From contig OZ257137.1 in the NCBI GenBank assembly GCA_965279115.1, positions 806,001 through 870,000 on the forward strand: a stretch of DNA of 64,000 nt, in the 5' to 3' direction. Numbering within the stretch: the first letter of the stretch is position 1; each line of letters begins with the position of its first letter. The notes under the pieces were generated by a model, which saw nothing but the letters and a program-made list of their open reading frames with translations, searched no databases and had not been told where the DNA came from. Of this stretch, positions 61,894-64,000 are shown piece after piece. Source of the stretch: JAEUOS01 sp965279115 (GTDB lineage Bacteria; Pseudomonadota; Gammaproteobacteria; Burkholderiales; JAEUOS01). The translations under genes and the position numbers were made by a program.

Positions 61894-62868
61894 ATGAAGC
61901 ACCTTTCCGCAGCACTCGCTGCACTCGTGGCCGCGGCCAGCCTGCTGACCGGCGGCAGCGCGCTTGCCCAGGCGTACCCGAACAAGCCGGTCAAGATCCT
62001 CGTCCCGTTTGTCGCGGGTGGTACCAGCGACATCGTCGCCCGTGCGGTCGGCCAGAAGCTCACTGAAGCGGGCTACACCACGCTGGTGGAGAACCGCCCC
62101 GGCGCGAATGGCTCGATCGCCGCCGAAGCGCTGGCCAAGTCCCCCGCTGACGGCTACACCATCATGGTCGGTTCGATCGGTACCTATGCGATCAATATGG
62201 GGCTCTACAAGAATCCCAAGTACGACACGTTGAAGGACTTCGACGCCATCACCGTGGCGGTGCGCACGCCGAATGTACTCATCACGCCGCCCGCTTTCCC
62301 GGCCAACAACCTCAAGGAGTTCATCGAGCACGCGCGAAAGAACCCGGGCAAGGTGTCCTACGGCTCGTCCGGGTCCGGCTCCTCCGATCATCTCTCGGCG
62401 GAACTCTTCAAGCAGCAGACCAAGACCTTCGGCGTGCATATTCCCTATCGCGGCGGCGCGGCGGCCCAGACCGACATCATGGCCGGCAACATCGAGGCCT
62501 CGTTCCAGAACTTCGGTACCGTGGTGCCCTACATCCGCGCCGGCAAGATGAAGGCGCTGGCGGTTACGTCCGCGGCGCGCATGCCGCAGCTGCCCAACGT
62601 GCCGACCATGATCGAATCCGGCATCGCCGGTTTCGACGTCACCTCGTGGCAGGCGGTGGCGGCGCCCAAGGGCACACCGAAGGAGATTATCGCCAAGCTC
62701 AATGCCGACATCGCCAAGGGCTTCCGCGCCCCTGACCTGAGCCAGCGCTTTTCCGACCAGGGCTTCGAAAACGTGCTCGGCTCGCCCGAGCAGACCACGG
62801 CCTTCTTCAAGGCCGAGATTGAGCGCTGGGCGAAGGTGGTGAAGGCTTCCGGCGCGCAAGTCGACTGA
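61894..62868 (+). CDS. Bug/TctC family tripartite tricarboxylate transporter substrate-binding protein
   Basis: A 324-residue periplasmic binding protein with signal peptide ending ALAQ. The core is YPNKPVKILVPFVAGGTSD, then TLVENRPGANGSIAAEALAK and DGYTIMVG. It is a second Bug protein, about the same length as the one at 39435 but different in sequence. No TctAB genes are adjacent and the ligand is unknown. AACGGAG lies 7 bases before the ATG at 61894. Confidence 0.93.
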   Translation: MKHLSAALAALVAAASLLTGGSALAQAYPNKPVKILVPFVAGGTSDIVARAVGQKLTEAGYTTLVENRPGANGSIAAEALAKSPADGYTIMVGSIGTYAINMGLYKNPKYDTLKDFDAITVAVRTPNVLITPPAFPANNLKEFIEHARKNPGKVSYGSSGSGSSDHLSAELFKQQTKTFGVHIPYRGGAAAQTDIMAGNIEASFQNFGTVVPYIRAGKMKALAVTSAARMPQLPNVPTMIESGIAGFDVTSWQAVAAPKGTPKEIIAKLNADIAKGFRAPDLSQRFSDQGFENVLGSPEQTTAFFKAEIERWAKVVKASGAQVD

Positions 62869-62911
62869 GCGAGACTGCGGCGGGCGCCGCGGGATGGCCG
62901 GCGCCGGCGAA

Positions 62912-63640
62912 TCAGACGGTCAACCCGCCCGACACCTCGAGTACGGCGCCATTGATGTATGACGCGTCCTCCGAAGCCAGGAAGGCGTAGACGCTGGCGA
63001 TCTCCTCAGGCTTGCCCAGGCGCCCCAGTGCCACGCGGCCCTTGATCTGGTTCATCACATTCTCGGGAATGGCGTTCAGGATGGAGGTGGCGATGAAGCC
63101 TGGCGCCACCGCGTTGACGCGGATGCCCTTGGGCCCGAGTTCGCGGAACCAGGTCTTGGTGAAGCCGATCACGCCGAACTTGGTCGCCGAGTAATTTGTC
63201 TGGCCGAAATTGCCGTAAATGCCCACCACGGACGATGCATTGAGGATCACTCCGCTGCCCTGGGCGATCATGGTTTCAACCACGGCCTGCGAGCAGTTGA
63301 ACACGCCCTTCAGGTTTACATCGATGACGGCGTCAAATTCGACTTCGGTCATCTTGACCAGGCGCGCGTCCTTGGTGATGCCGGCGTTGTTGACCAGCAC
63401 GTCAATCCGCCCGAAACGATCCTTCACGCCGGCCACCAGCGCATCGACGCTGGCACGCTGGGTCACGTCGACAATCTCACCCCAGGCGGCGCCGGTTTCC
63501 TTTACGGCCGCGTCTATCTGCTCACGCCTGAGGTCGGCGATGACGACTTTCGCCCCCTCGTCGGCAAAACGTCTGGCGGTAGCGTGGCCGATGCCATTGG
63601 CGCCACCGGTGATGATGGCCACCTTGTCCTTGAGTCGCAC
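62912..63640 (-). CDS. FabG-like short-chain dehydrogenase/reductase
   Basis: A 242-residue SDR. The cofactor motif is TGGANGIGHATA; NNAG follows. The catalytic Ser-Tyr-Lys lie in SSVVGIYGNFGQTNYSATK. The C-terminus is typical of 3-oxoacyl-ACP/CoA reductases (SGGLTV end). Either fatty-acid FabG or acetoacetyl-CoA reductase (PhaB-like) fits; the NAD(P) preference cannot be read. It is convergent with the Bug gene and lies 117 bases from the partial esterase on the same strand. Confidence 0.9.
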   Translation of the reverse strand: MRLKDKVAIITGGANGIGHATARRFADEGAKVVIADLRREQIDAAVKETGAAWGEIVDVTQRASVDALVAGVKDRFGRIDVLVNNAGITKDARLVKMTEVEFDAVIDVNLKGVFNCSQAVVETMIAQGSGVILNASSVVGIYGNFGQTNYSATKFGVIGFTKTWFRELGPKGIRVNAVAPGFIATSILNAIPENVMNQIKGRVALGRLGKPEEIASVYAFLASEDASYINGAVLEVSGGLTV

Positions 63641-63757
63641 TTTGTTTTCTCCCTGAAAAAACGACGCGCGACTCTAGCACATGGACAGGCTTCATGTTGC
63701 ACCGCAATGTAAGACAATCAATTCGCCGCCATGGCGGCAGCGCGCAGGTTAACGGCG

Positions 63758-64000
63758 CTACGCGGACAAGACCCCGGCAAAGGCCAGGACTTCGTCCATG
63801 TAGTGTGCAAAATCGCCCATCCCGTGGTCACTGCCCTGAATCACCTTCTGGTGCGCGCCCGGAAACGCCGCAACCATTTCGCGCCAGTCGAGAAGTTCAT
63901 CGCCAGTGGCGGCCATTACGAAGTAGCGCTCCGGCCGGGTGATGTTCTCGACATGCATGGCCCGCAACTCGTCCAGGTACTCCGCCCGGAATTCGAAACG
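63758..64000 (-). CDS. YqiA/UPF0227-type alpha/beta-hydrolase esterase (5' part outside window)
   Basis: The C-terminal 80 residues of a gene that enters from the right edge. The segment ERYFVMAATGDELLDW carries the catalytic Asp and IQGSDHGMGDF the catalytic His, matching the end of the YqiA esterase family. The frame is open to the last base of the window, so the start lies outside. An internal TTG at 63967 should not be taken as the start. It is transcribed toward the FabG-like gene. Confidence 0.85.
   Translation of the reverse strand, partial: RFEFRAEYLDELRAMHVENITRPERYFVMAATGDELLDWREMVAAFPGAHQKVIQGSDHGMGDFAHYMDEVLAFAGVLSA

Noticed and set aside
62877..62890. Small GC hairpin between the second Bug gene and the FabG-like gene
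   Set aside because: A 5-bp stem without T-tract; too weak to call a terminator.

Overview
This is a GC-rich, gene-dense chromosomal segment of a betaproteobacterium, most likely Burkholderiales or a close relative. The evidence is the gene content and order: a murU-pepP-ubiH-dusB-fis-purH-ruvCAB-ybgC-tolQRAB-pal-cpoB run, a Pil-Chp twitching cluster next to rubredoxin-thiD-thiE-hemL, and two Bug-type (tripartite tricarboxylate) periplasmic binding proteins, a family greatly expanded in this class. I see no insertion sequence, phage gene, integrase or CRISPR array. The window cuts one gene at each end (azlC on the left, a YqiA-like esterase on the right).

Layout. 1-3952: branched-chain amino acid exporter azlCD, peptidoglycan-recycling murU, aminopeptidase pepP and a ubiquinone hydroxylase, all joined by 4-base overlaps. 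4030-9217: dusB-fis, purH and the Holliday-junction genes ruvCAB. 9249-14257: the complete Tol-Pal envelope system, followed by a YeeE/YedE transporter. 15415-15675: a strong promoter, two different tRNA-Lys genes and a terminator. 15743-25594 (minus): the type IV pilus chemosensory system pilG-H-I-J and a 2093-residue PilL/ChpA kinase. 25788-29465: rubredoxin (minus), thiD-thiE-hemL-ridA. 29460-36840 (minus): MgtE, MtgA, a PAS-GGDEF-EAL protein, a TonB-like protein and an RNase II-type nuclease. 37077-42390: an AIM24-M48 protease-chorismate mutase-Bug operon, a TonB-domain lipoprotein, a PhyH dioxygenase and a hotdog thioesterase.

42439-57092 is the most interesting part. A three-gene minus-strand operon encodes a 2-oxoacid oxidoreductase (gamma-alpha fusion, beta, and a flavin/iron-sulfur NAD(P)H subunit). 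Upstream of it on the same strand lies a NifA-type sigma-54 activator gene. Head to head with the activator is a plus-strand set: a two-domain sulfurtransferase, an OsmC-like protein lacking its second cysteine, an acyl-CoA-dehydrogenase-fold flavoprotein without a visible catalytic Glu, and a fused rubredoxin/NAD(P)H reductase. These are followed by a CynABD/NrtABC-type ABC transporter and cyanase (cynS). I read a near-consensus sigma-54 promoter before the sulfurtransferase, a second one before the transporter, and a 27-bp inverted repeat about 180 bp upstream of the first promoter at the expected activator position. I propose one sigma-54 regulon joining a sulfur-handling redox module to cyanate import and hydrolysis; its substrate (thiocyanate, cyanide, an isothiocyanate or another C-N-S compound) is not known from sequence.

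57235-64000: an orphan Tat-exported TRAP binding protein, a zinc alcohol dehydrogenase, a gamma-glutamyltransferase-family protein, a small zinc-ribbon protein, Hsp15, a second Bug protein, a FabG-like reductase and the partial esterase.
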